From contig WRPH01000002.1 in NCBI GenBank assembly GCA_009773375.1, forward strand, positions 98,640-152,500: a stretch of 53,861 nucleotides of DNA. Direction: 5' to 3'. The notes under the pieces were generated by a model. The model saw nothing but the letters and a program-made list of their open reading frames with translations. It was not told the origin of the DNA and did no database searches. The first letter of the stretch is position 1. Every line of letters starts with the position of its first letter. The position numbers were made by a program, and so were the translations under genes. Positions 43,955 through 53,681 of this stretch are shown piece by piece. This DNA is from Paracoccaceae bacterium. Its GTDB lineage: Bacteria > Pseudomonadota > Alphaproteobacteria > Rhodobacterales > Rhodobacteraceae.

Positions 43955-44695
43955 ATGCAAGTTCTGATCGTCTACGCCCACCCCGAACCGCAGTCTTTCA
44001 ACGGCGCGATGAAGGATCTGGCGGTGGCCACGCTGACCGCGCAGGGCCATGGCGTCGAGGTGTCAGACCTTTATGCGATGGGCTGGAACCCGGTCGCAGG
44101 GCCGGATGACTTCACCGGCCCCCGCGCAAAAACCGCAAGCTTCAGCCTTGCGCGCGAACAGACCGTGGCGGTGGAAACCGGCACGCTGGCCGCCGACATC
44201 GCCGCCGAACAGGCCAAGCTGACCCGCGCCGATCTGGTGATCTTTCAGTTCCCGCTCTGGTGGTTCGGCATGCCCGCCATCCTGAAGGGTTGGGCCGACC
44301 GGGTGTTTGCGCGCGGCTTTGCCTATCTGCCGGGGCGCAAATACGACACCGGCATGTTCCACGGCAAAACCGCGATGGTGGTGGCGACCACCGGCACCTC
44401 GGAAGACACCTATGCACCCGACGGCATCGACGGCGATATCCTGTCGGTGCTGTGGCCGATCCACAATGGCCTGCTGCGCTATACCGGCTTTGATGTGCTG
44501 CATCCCTATATGGCCTATATGCCGGCGCGGCTTGATGCCGAAGGCCGCGCGACGCAACTGGCGGGCTACAAGGCGCGGCTGCAAAGCCTGTCTGAAACCC
44601 CGCGGCTGTTCTTTCATCCGGCGACGGATTACGGCCCGGATGAACGCCTGAAACCCGGCGTTCAGGCTCGCTCCGGCGTGCAGCGCAATGTCTGA
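43955..44695 (+). CDS. NAD(P)H dehydrogenase (quinone)/flavodoxin-fold oxidoreductase
   Basis: A 246-residue protein of the NQO1/flavodoxin-2 family. QVLIVYAHPEPQSFNGAM binds the FMN/FAD phosphate; VIFQFPLWWFGMPAILKGWADRVF is the flavin-contacting signature; VVATTGTSEDTYAPDGIDG follows. It would reduce quinones or similar acceptors with NAD(P)H. It follows the acyl-CoA dehydrogenase by 9 bp and overlaps the CoA-transferase start by 8 nt. Its part in the pathway is unclear. Confidence 0.88.
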   Translation: MQVLIVYAHPEPQSFNGAMKDLAVATLTAQGHGVEVSDLYAMGWNPVAGPDDFTGPRAKTASFSLAREQTVAVETGTLAADIAAEQAKLTRADLVIFQFPLWWFGMPAILKGWADRVFARGFAYLPGRKYDTGMFHGKTAMVVATTGTSEDTYAPDGIDGDILSVLWPIHNGLLRYTGFDVLHPYMAYMPARLDAEGRATQLAGYKARLQSLSETPRLFFHPATDYGPDERLKPGVQARSGVQRNV

Positions 44696-45809
44696 CGGCG
44701 CGCTGTCTGGCCTGTTGGTGGTCGCCATCGAACAGGCGGTGGCCGCGCCCCTCTGCACGGTGCGGCTGGCCGATGCCGGGGCGCGGGTGATCAAGATCGA
44801 ACGCGCCGAAGGCGAAACCGCCCGCCATTATGATGCGGCGGTCAAAGGCAGCAGCGCCTATTTTGCATGGCTCAACCGGGGCAAACAAAGCGCGGTGCTG
44901 GATCTGAAATCGCCCGCAGATCAGGCCCTGCTGCGCCGCATGCTCGCCCGCGCCGATGTGCTGGTGCAAAATCTGGCACCCGGCGCGCTGGATCGGATGG
45001 GCCTGACCGCGCAGGTGCTGCAAGCCGAATTTCCCCGGCTGATCGTCGCCTCGATCCAAGGCTACGGCAGCGATACCGCTTATGCCCCGATGCGGGCCTA
45101 TGACATGCTGGTGCAGGCTGAAAGCGGGCTTTGCGCCGTGACAGGCACGCCGGAAACCCCCAGCAAGGTAGGGGTCTCTGCCGCCGACATCGCCACCGGC
45201 ATGAATGCCCACGCCGCCATTCTAGAGGCGCTGATTGCCCGCAGCCGCAGCGGACGCGGCCAGATCATCGAAATCGCCATGTTCGACGGTATGGCCGATT
45301 GGATGGCGGTGCCGCTGCTGCACTATGAACATGCAGGCCGCGAGACGGGGCGCTATGGTCTGTCGCATGCCTCGATCTATCCCTATCGGCCGTTTCGCTG
45401 CAGCGATGGCGCGGTGATCATCGCCGTGCAGACCAATGCCGAATGGCAAAAGCTGTGCCTGTCTGTGCTGCACCGCCCCGACCTGTTGCAGCGCGCCGAA
45501 TTTGCCAGCAACAGCGCGCGCGTCGCCAACCGCGCCGCCGTGGATGCAGAGTTGGAGCCGTTCTTTGCCGCGCAATCCACCGCTGCGGCGATTGCGCGAC
45601 TGGACGCCGCCGCGATTGCCTGGGGCCGCTATACCGAGGTCCGCGATCTGGGTGCGCACCCGGCCTTGCGGCGCGTCGATGTGCTGCTGGAAGATGGCGC
45701 GCAGATCAGCCTGCCCCGCCCGGCAGGCCGCGACGCCAGCTTTGCCCCCGGCGCTGTTCCCGCGTTGGGCGCGCAAACCGCGCAGATCAAGGCAGAGTTC
45801 GCGCCATGA
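44688..45809 (+). CDS. CaiB/BaiF (family III) CoA-transferase
   Basis: A 373-residue family III CoA-transferase. AIEQAVAAPLCTVRLADAGARVIKIE is the N-terminal signature, and catalytic Asp167 lies in VSAADIATGM. It overlaps genes on both sides (8 nt and ATGA), so it is tightly coupled with the quinone reductase-like and hydratase genes. Next to a mesaconyl/itaconyl-CoA hydratase-like gene it may activate a C4-C5 dicarboxylate; this is inference from context. Confidence 0.91.
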   Translation: MSDGALSGLLVVAIEQAVAAPLCTVRLADAGARVIKIERAEGETARHYDAAVKGSSAYFAWLNRGKQSAVLDLKSPADQALLRRMLARADVLVQNLAPGALDRMGLTAQVLQAEFPRLIVASIQGYGSDTAYAPMRAYDMLVQAESGLCAVTGTPETPSKVGVSAADIATGMNAHAAILEALIARSRSGRGQIIEIAMFDGMADWMAVPLLHYEHAGRETGRYGLSHASIYPYRPFRCSDGAVIIAVQTNAEWQKLCLSVLHRPDLLQRAEFASNSARVANRAAVDAELEPFFAAQSTAAAIARLDAAAIAWGRYTEVRDLGAHPALRRVDVLLEDGAQISLPRPAGRDASFAPGAVPALGAQTAQIKAEFAP

Positions 45810-46633
45810 CCGATACCCCCGATTACAGCGCATGGATTGGCCGCAGCGAAACTGCCGCCGCCGATCTGATCACCCCGCGCCTGATCAACAGCTTTGGCGC
45901 AACGCTCGCCCCGCATCTTGCGCCCGATGCCGTGGCCCCCGGCCTGCACTGGTGCCTTAGCCCATCGCTGGCCCCGGCTTCGGGTCTTGGCGACGATGGC
46001 CATCCGCTGAAAGGTGGTTTCCTGCCGCCGATCCCGCTGCCACGCCGGATGTGGGCAGGCGGTGAAGTTCACACCCTGGCCGCCTTGCAGCCCGGCGACA
46101 GCGTGACCAAATGCTCCACCATCCGCGATATTGCATGGAAGACCGGCCGCAGCGGCGCGTTGTGTTTTGTCACGGTGGAGCATGTGTTCTCCACCCAACG
46201 CGGCGATGCCCTGCGCGAATTGCACAACATCGTTTATCGCCCCGCCGCGACCCAACCTGCCCTGCCCGCCGCCCCCGGTCTTGCGCCGAAATTCGATCTG
46301 GAATGGCAGGTGCCAATCGACCCGGTGCTACTGTTCCGCTACTCGGCGCTGACCTTCAACGGCCACCGCATCCACTACGACGAACCCTATGCGCGCGGGG
46401 TGGAGTTTTATCCCGGTCTGGTCATTCACGGCCCGTTGCAGGCGACGCTGATGCTCAATCTCGCCGCCAGTTTCGCCAAGGCAACGCCGCGCCAGTTCCG
46501 GTTTCGCGGTGTTGCTCCGGCGACCGGGGCGCAGACCCTGCGCGTCGGGTTGCGGCAAGTGCAGGACAAAGCCGAAATATCCGTGCTGTCCGAAGCGGGC
46601 GCCCTGACCATGCAAGCCAGCGCCGAGTGGTAG
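45806..46633 (+). CDS. HotDog/MaoC-type hydratase (mesaconyl/itaconyl-CoA hydratase-like)
   Basis: A 275-residue FAS1-type dehydratase-domain protein (double HotDog). The N-terminal half includes [20 protein letters not shown]; the C-terminal half has [21 protein letters not shown] with the catalytic Asp/His-type pair and [15 protein letters not shown]. This layout matches HTD2-like mesaconyl-C4-CoA or itaconyl-CoA hydratases. ATG 45806 overlaps the CoA-transferase stop (ATGA). It would hydrate the enoyl-CoA from the operon's acyl-CoA dehydrogenase. Confidence 0.87.
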   Translation: MTDTPDYSAWIGRSETAAADLITPRLINSFGATLAPHLAPDAVAPGLHWCLSPSLAPASGLGDDGHPLKGGFLPPIPLPRRMWAGGEVHTLAALQPGDSVTKCSTIRDIAWKTGRSGALCFVTVEHVFSTQRGDALRELHNIVYRPAATQPALPAAPGLAPKFDLEWQVPIDPVLLFRYSALTFNGHRIHYDEPYARGVEFYPGLVIHGPLQATLMLNLAASFAKATPRQFRFRGVAPATGAQTLRVGLRQVQDKAEISVLSEAGALTMQASAEW

Positions 46634-46787
46634 GCCCGCAGCCCAGCCTCCCGGCAACTGCCTGTTAATTAGGCGAACTGCGCGAAATTCCTGCGCCAAG
46701 GCGGTGAAACCCGCGCAAACCCGCCAAAGCCATAGCAGATCGCGCTGGTCTGTGGGACAAAACCCTCCAGTCCTGAAAGCAGCGCAC

Positions 46788-49700
46788 ATGTCCATTCTTG
46801 CCAGCATCCACCACCTGACCCATTACAAATACGACCGCCCGGTCACGCTTGGTCCGCAGGTGATCCGGCTGCGCCCGGCCCCGCACAGCCGCACGCGCGT
46901 CGTGTCGCACGCGCTGAAGGTCACGCCCGCCAATCATTTCGTGAACTATCAGCAAGACCCCTACGGCAACTGGCTGGCGCGCTATGTCTTTCCCGATCCG
47001 GTGACAGAACTGCGCATCGAGGTCGATCTGACCGCCGACATGACCGTCTACAACCCGTTCGATTTCTTCGTCGAAGCCAGCGCCGAAACCTGGCCCTTCG
47101 ACTACCCCGCCGATATTGCCGACGATCTGGTGATCTACCGCAAGACCGATCCCGCCGGCCCGCTGCTGCAAGCTTTGCTGGCCCGCGTCCCCCGCGACCC
47201 GCTGCGCACCACCGATTTCATCGTCCGGTTGAACGCGCAACTTGCGCAGGAAATCGGCTATGTCATCCGCATGGAGCCGGGGGTGCAGACGCCCGAAGAA
47301 ACCCTGTCTGTCGGCAAGGGCTCGTGCCGCGACACCTCTTGGCTGCTGGTGCAGACCCTGCGACATCTGGGCTTTGCGGCGCGGTTTGTCTCGGGCTACC
47401 TCATTCAGTTGAAACCCGATCTGGTGGCCATCGACGGCCCGGCAGGCACCGCGCAGGATTTCACCGATCTGCATGCGTGGTGCGAGGTTTACCTGCCCGG
47501 CGCAGGCTGGATCGGGCTGGACCCGACCTCGGGCCTGCTGACCGGCGAAAGCCATATCCCGCTGGCCGCCACGCCGCATTACACCAACGCCGCGCCGATT
47601 TCCGGGCTGGCCAGCTATACCGAGGTCAGCTTTGATTTTGACATGTCGGTGACGCGCACCGCCGAACACCCCCGCATCACCAAGCCGTTTTCCGATGCGG
47701 CTTGGGCCGATCTGAACGCGCTGGGCCACAAGGTCGATGCCGCCCTTGCCGCAGGCGATGTACGCCTGACCATGGGCGGCGAGCCGACCTTCGTGTCGAT
47801 CGACGATTTTGAGGCGGGCGAGTGGAACACCGACGCCGTCGGCCCCACCAAACGCGTGTTTGCCGATGCGCTGATCCGCCGCCTGCAAGCCAGATTCGCG
47901 CCGGGGGGGTTTCTGCATTACGGCCAAGGCAAATGGTATCCCGGCGAAACCTTGCCGCGCTGGACCTTCAGCCTGTATTGGCGTCGTGATGGCAAGCCGA
48001 TCTGGCATAACCCCGATCTGATCGCGCCCGAAATCTCGGACGCCAAAGCCACCCCCGCGCAAGCCACCGCGCTGCTGCAAACCATTGCCGAAACGCTGGG
48101 CCTGCCCGCCGAAAACGTCACCCCCGCCTATGAAGACCCGGCTGAATGGATCGTCAAGGAAGGCAATCTTCCCGAAAACGTCACCCCCGAAAACTCGCGC
48201 CTGAAAGACCCCGAGGAACGCAACCGCATCGCCCGCGTGTTTGCGCGTGGCCTGACCGAACCGTCGGGCTTTGTGCTGCCGGTGCAACGCTGGCAATCCA
48301 AGGCGGCGCAGACATGGGTTTCGGAAAAATGGGCGCTGCGGCGTGGCCATCTGTTCCTGGTGCCGGGCGACAGCCCGGTCGGCTACCGGCTGCCGCTGGG
48401 CGCGCTGCCCTATGTCAAACCTGCCGACTATCCGCATGTCCATCCCTCTGACCCGTTCGAGGATCGTGGCGATCTGCCCGATTTCACTGCCGAGTCCCCG
48501 GCGCAGCATCGGCAGGAAAAATCCGCCTTCACCGCCTCCGAGGCCACGCAAGACCGCCGCGAACAAGTGATTTCTGATGTCGCAGGCACAGTGCGCACCG
48601 CGATTTCGGTGGAACCGCGCGACGGGCGGCTGTGCGTGTTCATGCCGCCGGTCGAAAAGGTGGAAGATTACCTTGAACTGATCGCCGCCGCCGAGGCTGC
48701 TGCAAAACTGCACGGCCTGCCGGTGCATATCGAAGGCTACGGCCCGCCGAACGATCCGCGCCTGAACGTGATCCGCGTTGCCCCCGATCCGGGGGTGATC
48801 GAGGTCAATATCCATCCCTCGCACAACTGGGCCGAAACCGTCGCCACCACCGAAGCGGTCTATGAAGAGGCCCGCCAGCTTCGGCTGGGTGCCGATAAAT
48901 TCATGATCGACGGCAAACATACCGGCACCGGCGGCGGCAATCATGTTGTGGTCGGCGGTGTCACCCCGTCTGACAGCCCGTTCCTGCGCCGCCCCGATCT
49001 GCTGGCCAGCCTGATCCTGCATTGGCAGCGGCACCCGTCGCTGTCCTACATGTTCTCGGGCCTGTTCATCGGCCCCACCTCGCAGGCCCCGCGCATTGAC
49101 GAAGCGCGGATGGACTCGCTTTACGAACTTGAAATCGCGCTGTCGCAAATCCCGGCGCCGGGGCAGGGAAGCACGCCGCCGCCATGGCTGGTGGACCGGC
49201 TGCTGCGCAACCTGCTGGTGGACGTCACCGGCAACACCCACCGCGCCGAGATTTGCATTGATAAACTTTACTCCCCCGATGGTCCCACCGGGCGGCTGGG
49301 GTTGGTGGAATTTCGCGGCTTTGAAATGCCGCCCAACCCCCGGATGAGCCTTGCGCAGCAACTGCTGATCCGGGCGATCATCGCGCGGATGTGGGCAAGC
49401 CCGATTACCGGCAATCTGACCCGCTGGGGGACCACCCTTGCCGACCGCTTCATGCTGCCGCATTTTGTCTGGGCGGATTTTCTCGATGTGCTGGCCGATC
49501 TGCGCCAGCACGGCTTTGATCTGAACCCCGACTGGTTCAAGGCGCAGGCCGAATTCCGCTTTCCGTTCTGTGGCGAGGCGACGTTTGAAGGCGTCACGCT
49601 GGAACTGCGCCAAGCGCTAGAGCCGTGGCATGTGCTGGGCGAAACCGGCGCCATCGGCGGCACCGTGCGTTATACCGACAGCTCGGTCGAACGGCTGCAA

Positions 49701-50105
49701 GCCAAGCTGACCTGCGGCGATCCGGGCCGCTACACCGTCACCTGCAACCAGCGCCAATTGCCGATGCAGTCGGTCGGGGCAGGGGTGTCGGTGGCCGGGG
49801 TGCGCTACAAGGCGTGGCAACCGCCGCTTGCGCTGCATCCGGTGTTGCCGGTGAATGCGCCGCTGACGTTTGACATCTACGATACATGGAACGGCCGGGC
49901 CTTGGGCGGCTGCACCTATCATGTCGCCCACCCCGGCGGGCGCAATTATGATACCTTCCCGGTGAACAGCAACGAGGCCGAGGCAAGGCGGCTTGCCCGC
50001 TTCGAGCCGCGCGGTCATACTGCGGGCTTCTATCAGCCCACAGCAGAAACCCCGCACCCCGAGTTCCCGATGACCCTCGACCTGCGCCGCGCGCCCCGGC
50101 AGTGA
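46788..50105 (+). CDS. Transglutaminase-like/DUF2126 protein
   Basis: A 1105-residue cytoplasmic protein. The first ~100 residues form the bacterial transglutaminase N-terminal beta domain ([21 protein letters not shown]). The papain-like core follows with Cys180 ([10 protein letters not shown]), His229 (DLHAWCEVY) and Asp245 (WIGLDPTSG). The long C-terminal region is DUF2126 ([56 protein letters not shown]), which has features of glutamine synthetase/ATP-grasp-like amidoligases. The start is the ATG at 46788; upstream in-frame codons look non-coding. It is coupled by TGATG to the ATP-grasp gene. A role in peptide ligation or cleavage is predicted, not shown. Confidence 0.9.
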   Translation: MSILASIHHLTHYKYDRPVTLGPQVIRLRPAPHSRTRVVSHALKVTPANHFVNYQQDPYGNWLARYVFPDPVTELRIEVDLTADMTVYNPFDFFVEASAETWPFDYPADIADDLVIYRKTDPAGPLLQALLARVPRDPLRTTDFIVRLNAQLAQEIGYVIRMEPGVQTPEETLSVGKGSCRDTSWLLVQTLRHLGFAARFVSGYLIQLKPDLVAIDGPAGTAQDFTDLHAWCEVYLPGAGWIGLDPTSGLLTGESHIPLAATPHYTNAAPISGLASYTEVSFDFDMSVTRTAEHPRITKPFSDAAWADLNALGHKVDAALAAGDVRLTMGGEPTFVSIDDFEAGEWNTDAVGPTKRVFADALIRRLQARFAPGGFLHYGQGKWYPGETLPRWTFSLYWRRDGKPIWHNPDLIAPEISDAKATPAQATALLQTIAETLGLPAENVTPAYEDPAEWIVKEGNLPENVTPENSRLKDPEERNRIARVFARGLTEPSGFVLPVQRWQSKAAQTWVSEKWALRRGHLFLVPGDSPVGYRLPLGALPYVKPADYPHVHPSDPFEDRGDLPDFTAESPAQHRQEKSAFTASEATQDRREQVISDVAGTVRTAISVEPRDGRLCVFMPPVEKVEDYLELIAAAEAAAKLHGLPVHIEGYGPPNDPRLNVIRVAPDPGVIEVNIHPSHNWAETVATTEAVYEEARQLRLGADKFMIDGKHTGTGGGNHVVVGGVTPSDSPFLRRPDLLASLILHWQRHPSLSYMFSGLFIGPTSQAPRIDEARMDSLYELEIALSQIPAPGQGSTPPPWLVDRLLRNLLVDVTGNTHRAEICIDKLYSPDGPTGRLGLVEFRGFEMPPNPRMSLAQQLLIRAIIARMWASPITGNLTRWGTTLADRFMLPHFVWADFLDVLADLRQHGFDLNPDWFKAQAEFRFPFCGEATFEGVTLELRQALEPWHVLGETGAIGGTVRYTDSSVERLQAKLTCGDPGRYTVTCNQRQLPMQSVGAGVSVAGVRYKAWQPPLALHPVLPVNAPLTFDIYDTWNGRALGGCTYHVAHPGGRNYDTFPVNSNEAEARRLARFEPRGHTAGFYQPTAETPHPEFPMTLDLRRAPRQ

Positions 50106-52498
50106 TGCCGTCACAGACCCGCGAAACGCCAGCCGATCCTCGGTTTCTGGCGCAATATCAGCCGCTGCCGGGTGTGCCGGATGAACTGGTCGATGCCAGC
50201 GGCGCGATGCGTCCGGCTTGGGCCGGGCTGATCGCGCATCTGTCTTCGCTGACCACCGCCGAGATTGACGAGGCCTTCGCGCGTGGTGATCAGCATCTGG
50301 CCGACAGCGGCGTGTTCTTCCGCAACTACGGCGACACCAGCGGCGCGGGCCGCGACTGGCCGTTCCGCGCCGTGCCGATCATCCTGCCCGAGGCCGAATG
50401 GCAGGGCATCGAGACTGGTCTGATCCAGCGCGCCGATCTGCTGGAACAGGTGGTGGCCGACCTCTACGGCCCCAACCGCCTGATTGCCGAAGGCCATCTG
50501 CCCGCCCGCCTGATCACCCAAAGCCCGGAATGGCTGCGCCCGATGGTCGGCGTCCGGCCGCGCTCGGGCCATTTCCTGCACTTCATCGCGTTTGAAATCG
50601 GCCGTGGCCCCGATGGCGGCTGGTGGGTGCTGTCGGACCGCACCGACGCCCCCTCGGGCGCTGGCTTTGCGCTGGAAAACCGCGTCGCCGCCAGCCGGGT
50701 GTTCCCCGATCTTTACGCCCGCTCCAACGTCCACCGCCTTGCCGGTTTCTTTCGCTCGTTCCGCGACGCGCTGGAACAACAGCGGCTGGACCCGCAGTCG
50801 CGGCTGGGCATCCTGACCCCCGGCCCGCTGACCGACACCTATTACGAACAGGCCTACATCGCCCGCTATCTGGGCATGACCCTGCTGGAGGGCGAAGATC
50901 TGACCGTCGAAAACGGCCAACTGCGCGTCCGCACCGTCGAAGGCCTCGCCCCGGTCGATGTGCTGTGGCGGCGGATGGATGGCATCTGGGCCGACCCGCT
51001 GGAACTGCGCGAGGACAGCCAGCTTGGCACCCCCGGCCTGCTATCGGCGCTGCGGCAGGGGCAGGTCAGCATGGTCAATGCGCTGGGCGTCGGCGTGCTG
51101 GAAACGCAGGCGCTGATGGCCTTCCTGCCGAAAATCGCGCAGGTGCTGACCGGGCAAAAGCTGCAAATTCCCAATGTCGCAACCTGGTGGTGCGGCCAGA
51201 AGGCCGAACTCGCGCATGTGCAGGCCAATGCCGCTCGGATGATGATCGGCCCGGCCAATGCCACCCGCATGCCGTTCGATACCAGCACCGCCCACGCCAT
51301 CGGCGGCCAGATGCGCGGCGGCGATGATGCCGATCTGCACAGCTGGCTGACCGACAATGCCGAAGGTCTGGTCGGCAAAGAGCTGGTCACCCTGTCCACC
51401 ACGCCGGTCTATGAAAACGGCTCCCTGCTGCCGCGCCCGATGACGCTGCGGGTGTTTCTGGCCCGCACCGCCTCCGGCTGGCAGGTGATGCCCGGCGGCT
51501 TTGCCCGCATCGGTGCCAGCACGGATACCGCCGCGATTTCGATGCGCAACGGCGGCTCGGTTGCCGATGTCTGGATCGTCAGCGATACCCCGGTCGCCGC
51601 TACAACCATGCTTGCGCCCCCAACGGCGGATTTCAAGCGTGCCAAGGCCGGGCCGCTGCCCAGCCGCGCCGCCGACAATCTGTTCTGGCTGGGGCGCTAT
51701 ATCGAACGTACCGAAGGCCTGCTGCGGCTGGTGCGCGGCTACAACAGCCGACTGGATGAGGCCGCAACCGCTCCGCTGCGGGAAACCCTGCGCGCCCGGC
51801 TGAAAGCCTATGGCGTCGATGCCGACGAGGCCTTTCCCGTTGGCCTGATGTCCACGCTTGGTTCTGCGGTGCAAAGCGCCAGCCAGATCCGTGACCGCTT
51901 CAGCACCGATGGCTGGGCGGCGCTGAAGGATATGCAGAAATCAATGGCCCGCATCGCCAAAACCGCCGAACCCGGTAACGATGCCGCGCAGGTCGCCAGT
52001 GTGATGCTGCGCAAGATCGCCGGGTTTTCCGGCCTTGTGCATGAAAACATGTATCGCGCGGCGGGCTGGCAGTTTCTGACCATCGGTCGGTCGCTGGAGC
52101 GCGCCGCGATGATGGCCGATCTGCTGGCCGTCGTGGCCGATCCGAAATCGGCCATTGGCGGGCTGGATCTGGCAATCGAGGTGGGCGACAGCGTCATGGT
52201 GCATCGTCAGCGCTATGCCGTGTTTACCAGCCGTGAAAGTGTCATCGACCTGCTGGCGCTGGACAAGACCAACCCGCGCTCGATCCGGTTTCATCTGAAT
52301 GTGATCCGCAAACGCGTTAACGATCTGGGCGCAGGCCCTGCCGCCGAACAGGCGCAGGGCTTTGCCGCGCAGGTCGTGGCGTTGCAAGCGGCCCTTACCG
52401 CGCAAACGGTGGACAGCCTTGATAGCGCCGCACTGCGCGATCTTCATGGGCAGATTCTGGGCCTGTCTACGGCGTTGCACGCCACCTTCATGCAATAG
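50105..52498 (+). CDS. Circularly permuted ATP-grasp / alpha-E domain fusion
   Basis: A 797-residue fusion. The N-terminal ~480 residues are a circularly permuted ATP-grasp type 2 domain (DUF404/DUF407): FRAVPIILPEAEWQGIETGLIQRADLLE, GPDGGWWVLSDRTDAPSGAGFALENR and RVFLARTASGWQVMPGGFARI. From about 500 an all-helical alpha-E (DUF403) domain follows (SRAADNLFWLGRYIERTEGLLRLVRGYN). Such ATP-grasps are predicted to form amide bonds. The two parts are separate genes in many bacteria. It lies between two transglutaminase-fold genes, with a one-base overlap before and 8 bases after. Confidence 0.92.
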   Translation: MPSQTRETPADPRFLAQYQPLPGVPDELVDASGAMRPAWAGLIAHLSSLTTAEIDEAFARGDQHLADSGVFFRNYGDTSGAGRDWPFRAVPIILPEAEWQGIETGLIQRADLLEQVVADLYGPNRLIAEGHLPARLITQSPEWLRPMVGVRPRSGHFLHFIAFEIGRGPDGGWWVLSDRTDAPSGAGFALENRVAASRVFPDLYARSNVHRLAGFFRSFRDALEQQRLDPQSRLGILTPGPLTDTYYEQAYIARYLGMTLLEGEDLTVENGQLRVRTVEGLAPVDVLWRRMDGIWADPLELREDSQLGTPGLLSALRQGQVSMVNALGVGVLETQALMAFLPKIAQVLTGQKLQIPNVATWWCGQKAELAHVQANAARMMIGPANATRMPFDTSTAHAIGGQMRGGDDADLHSWLTDNAEGLVGKELVTLSTTPVYENGSLLPRPMTLRVFLARTASGWQVMPGGFARIGASTDTAAISMRNGGSVADVWIVSDTPVAATTMLAPPTADFKRAKAGPLPSRAADNLFWLGRYIERTEGLLRLVRGYNSRLDEAATAPLRETLRARLKAYGVDADEAFPVGLMSTLGSAVQSASQIRDRFSTDGWAALKDMQKSMARIAKTAEPGNDAAQVASVMLRKIAGFSGLVHENMYRAAGWQFLTIGRSLERAAMMADLLAVVADPKSAIGGLDLAIEVGDSVMVHRQRYAVFTSRESVIDLLALDKTNPRSIRFHLNVIRKRVNDLGAGPAAEQAQGFAAQVVALQAALTAQTVDSLDSAALRDLHGQILGLSTALHATFMQ

Positions 52499-52506
52499 GG
52501 GCAGCG

Positions 52507-53385
52507 GTGATCTACGACGTCAAACTGCGCATCGCCTATAAATATGCCTCGCCAGCGGTGGGCGGGCGGCATCTGGCCTGCCTGCTGCCGCTGAACGACG
52601 TCGATCAGACCGTGCAAAGTGCCAGCCTGCTTATTCAGCCCGCCCCGACCGAGCGTCTCGACCGGCTGGATTTCTTCGGCAATCAGGTGACAGAGTTCAG
52701 CTTTCGCGCCCCGCATGATGGCGTTCGCCTGACCCTGCAGGCGCGGGTCAGCCGCAGTGCCCCGCCGCCAGCCATTGCGGCTTCGGCGCGGATGGCCGAC
52801 CTGCCGCAGCTTCTGAAGCAATGCCGCGATGTCGGGTCGCAATCGCCGTTGCATTGCCTGTCTGCTTCGCTGCGGGTGCCGCTTGATCCGGCGCTGACCC
52901 GCTTTGCGCGGGCGCAGGTGCAGCCCGGTCACAGCGTTGCCGATACGGTTCTGGCCGTCGGGCAGGCGCTGCACGATCATATGGAATTCGATGCGGCAGC
53001 AACCACAGTAGACACCCCCGCTGCCGAGGCTTTTGCCCAGGCGCGCGGCGTCTGTCAGGATTTTTCGCATATCATGATCGCCGGGTTGCGCGGCATCGGC
53101 ATTCCGGCGGGCTATGTCAGTGGCTTTCTGCGCACGCAGCCGCCGCCCGGCAAGCTGCGTCTGGAGGGGGCGGATGCGATGCACGCCTGGGTGCGGGCGT
53201 GGTGCGGCCCGGCGCTGGGCTGGCTTGAATTTGATCCGACCAACGCCTGCTATTGCGGGCAGGATCATATCGTCGTCGCGCGTGGCCGCGATTACGCCGA
53301 TGTGGCGCCGATCAAAGGCACCATGCGGATTTCCGGCAGCCAGAAAAGCAGCCAAGCCGTCGATGTGATCCCGGTTGCGGGCTGA
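52507..53385 (+). CDS. Transglutaminase-like cysteine protease family protein
   Basis: A 292-residue protein with the bacterial transglutaminase N-terminal beta domain (YDVKLRIAYKYASPAVGGRH) and a complete papain-like triad: Cys183 (GVCQDFSHIM), His226 (DAMHAWVRAW) and Asp243 (LEFDPTNACY). The start is GTG at 52507, 8 bp after the ATP-grasp gene. It is the last gene of the three-gene set; the Anbu-type peptidase gene often found next in this system is not present before msrP. Confidence 0.93.
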   Translation: MIYDVKLRIAYKYASPAVGGRHLACLLPLNDVDQTVQSASLLIQPAPTERLDRLDFFGNQVTEFSFRAPHDGVRLTLQARVSRSAPPPAIAASARMADLPQLLKQCRDVGSQSPLHCLSASLRVPLDPALTRFARAQVQPGHSVADTVLAVGQALHDHMEFDAAATTVDTPAAEAFAQARGVCQDFSHIMIAGLRGIGIPAGYVSGFLRTQPPPGKLRLEGADAMHAWVRAWCGPALGWLEFDPTNACYCGQDHIVVARGRDYADVAPIKGTMRISGSQKSSQAVDVIPVAG

Positions 53386-53499
53386 TTTGTTGTGGCGGGC
53401 GTCTGAAACATTGCGCGAGAATCCGGCGCGGCCCTAGCGGCGGCACCGCGAAATCTGTGGCGCGGCTGGTTTGGGATGATGGCGACGCTGCGGGCAGGT

Positions 53500-53572
53500 C
53501 TTAACAAACCCTGAACGGGCTTCGATAAGCCATTGATTTCATGTAGCTCAAATCCCCGCCACACGTGGACAC
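53500..53572 (+). promoter_or_regulatory. Conserved 73-bp block upstream of msrP
   Basis: TTAACAAACC, CATTGA (53531) and CCACACGTGGACAC recur here in the same order and nearly the same spacing as upstream of glpK. It lies in the 296-bp gap between the transglutaminase gene and msrP and probably holds the msrP promoter. Nothing else was seen in the gap. Confidence 0.55.
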
Positions 53573-53681
53573 AGGCCCACACCGCTATGTTTCATCCTCC
53601 TGCCGCAGATGTGAGCCAAGATGTTTTGCCTTTCTCCCCGGCTCCGCCATCTTCAATATCATATCCAGCAAGGAGCCGATG

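Noticed and set aside
46665..49613. 982-codon open frame on the minus strand opposite the DUF2126 gene
   Set aside because: It mirrors a clearly conserved plus-strand gene; its composition is the Gly/His/Arg-rich type expected of antisense frames in high-GC DNA, and no domain is recognisable.
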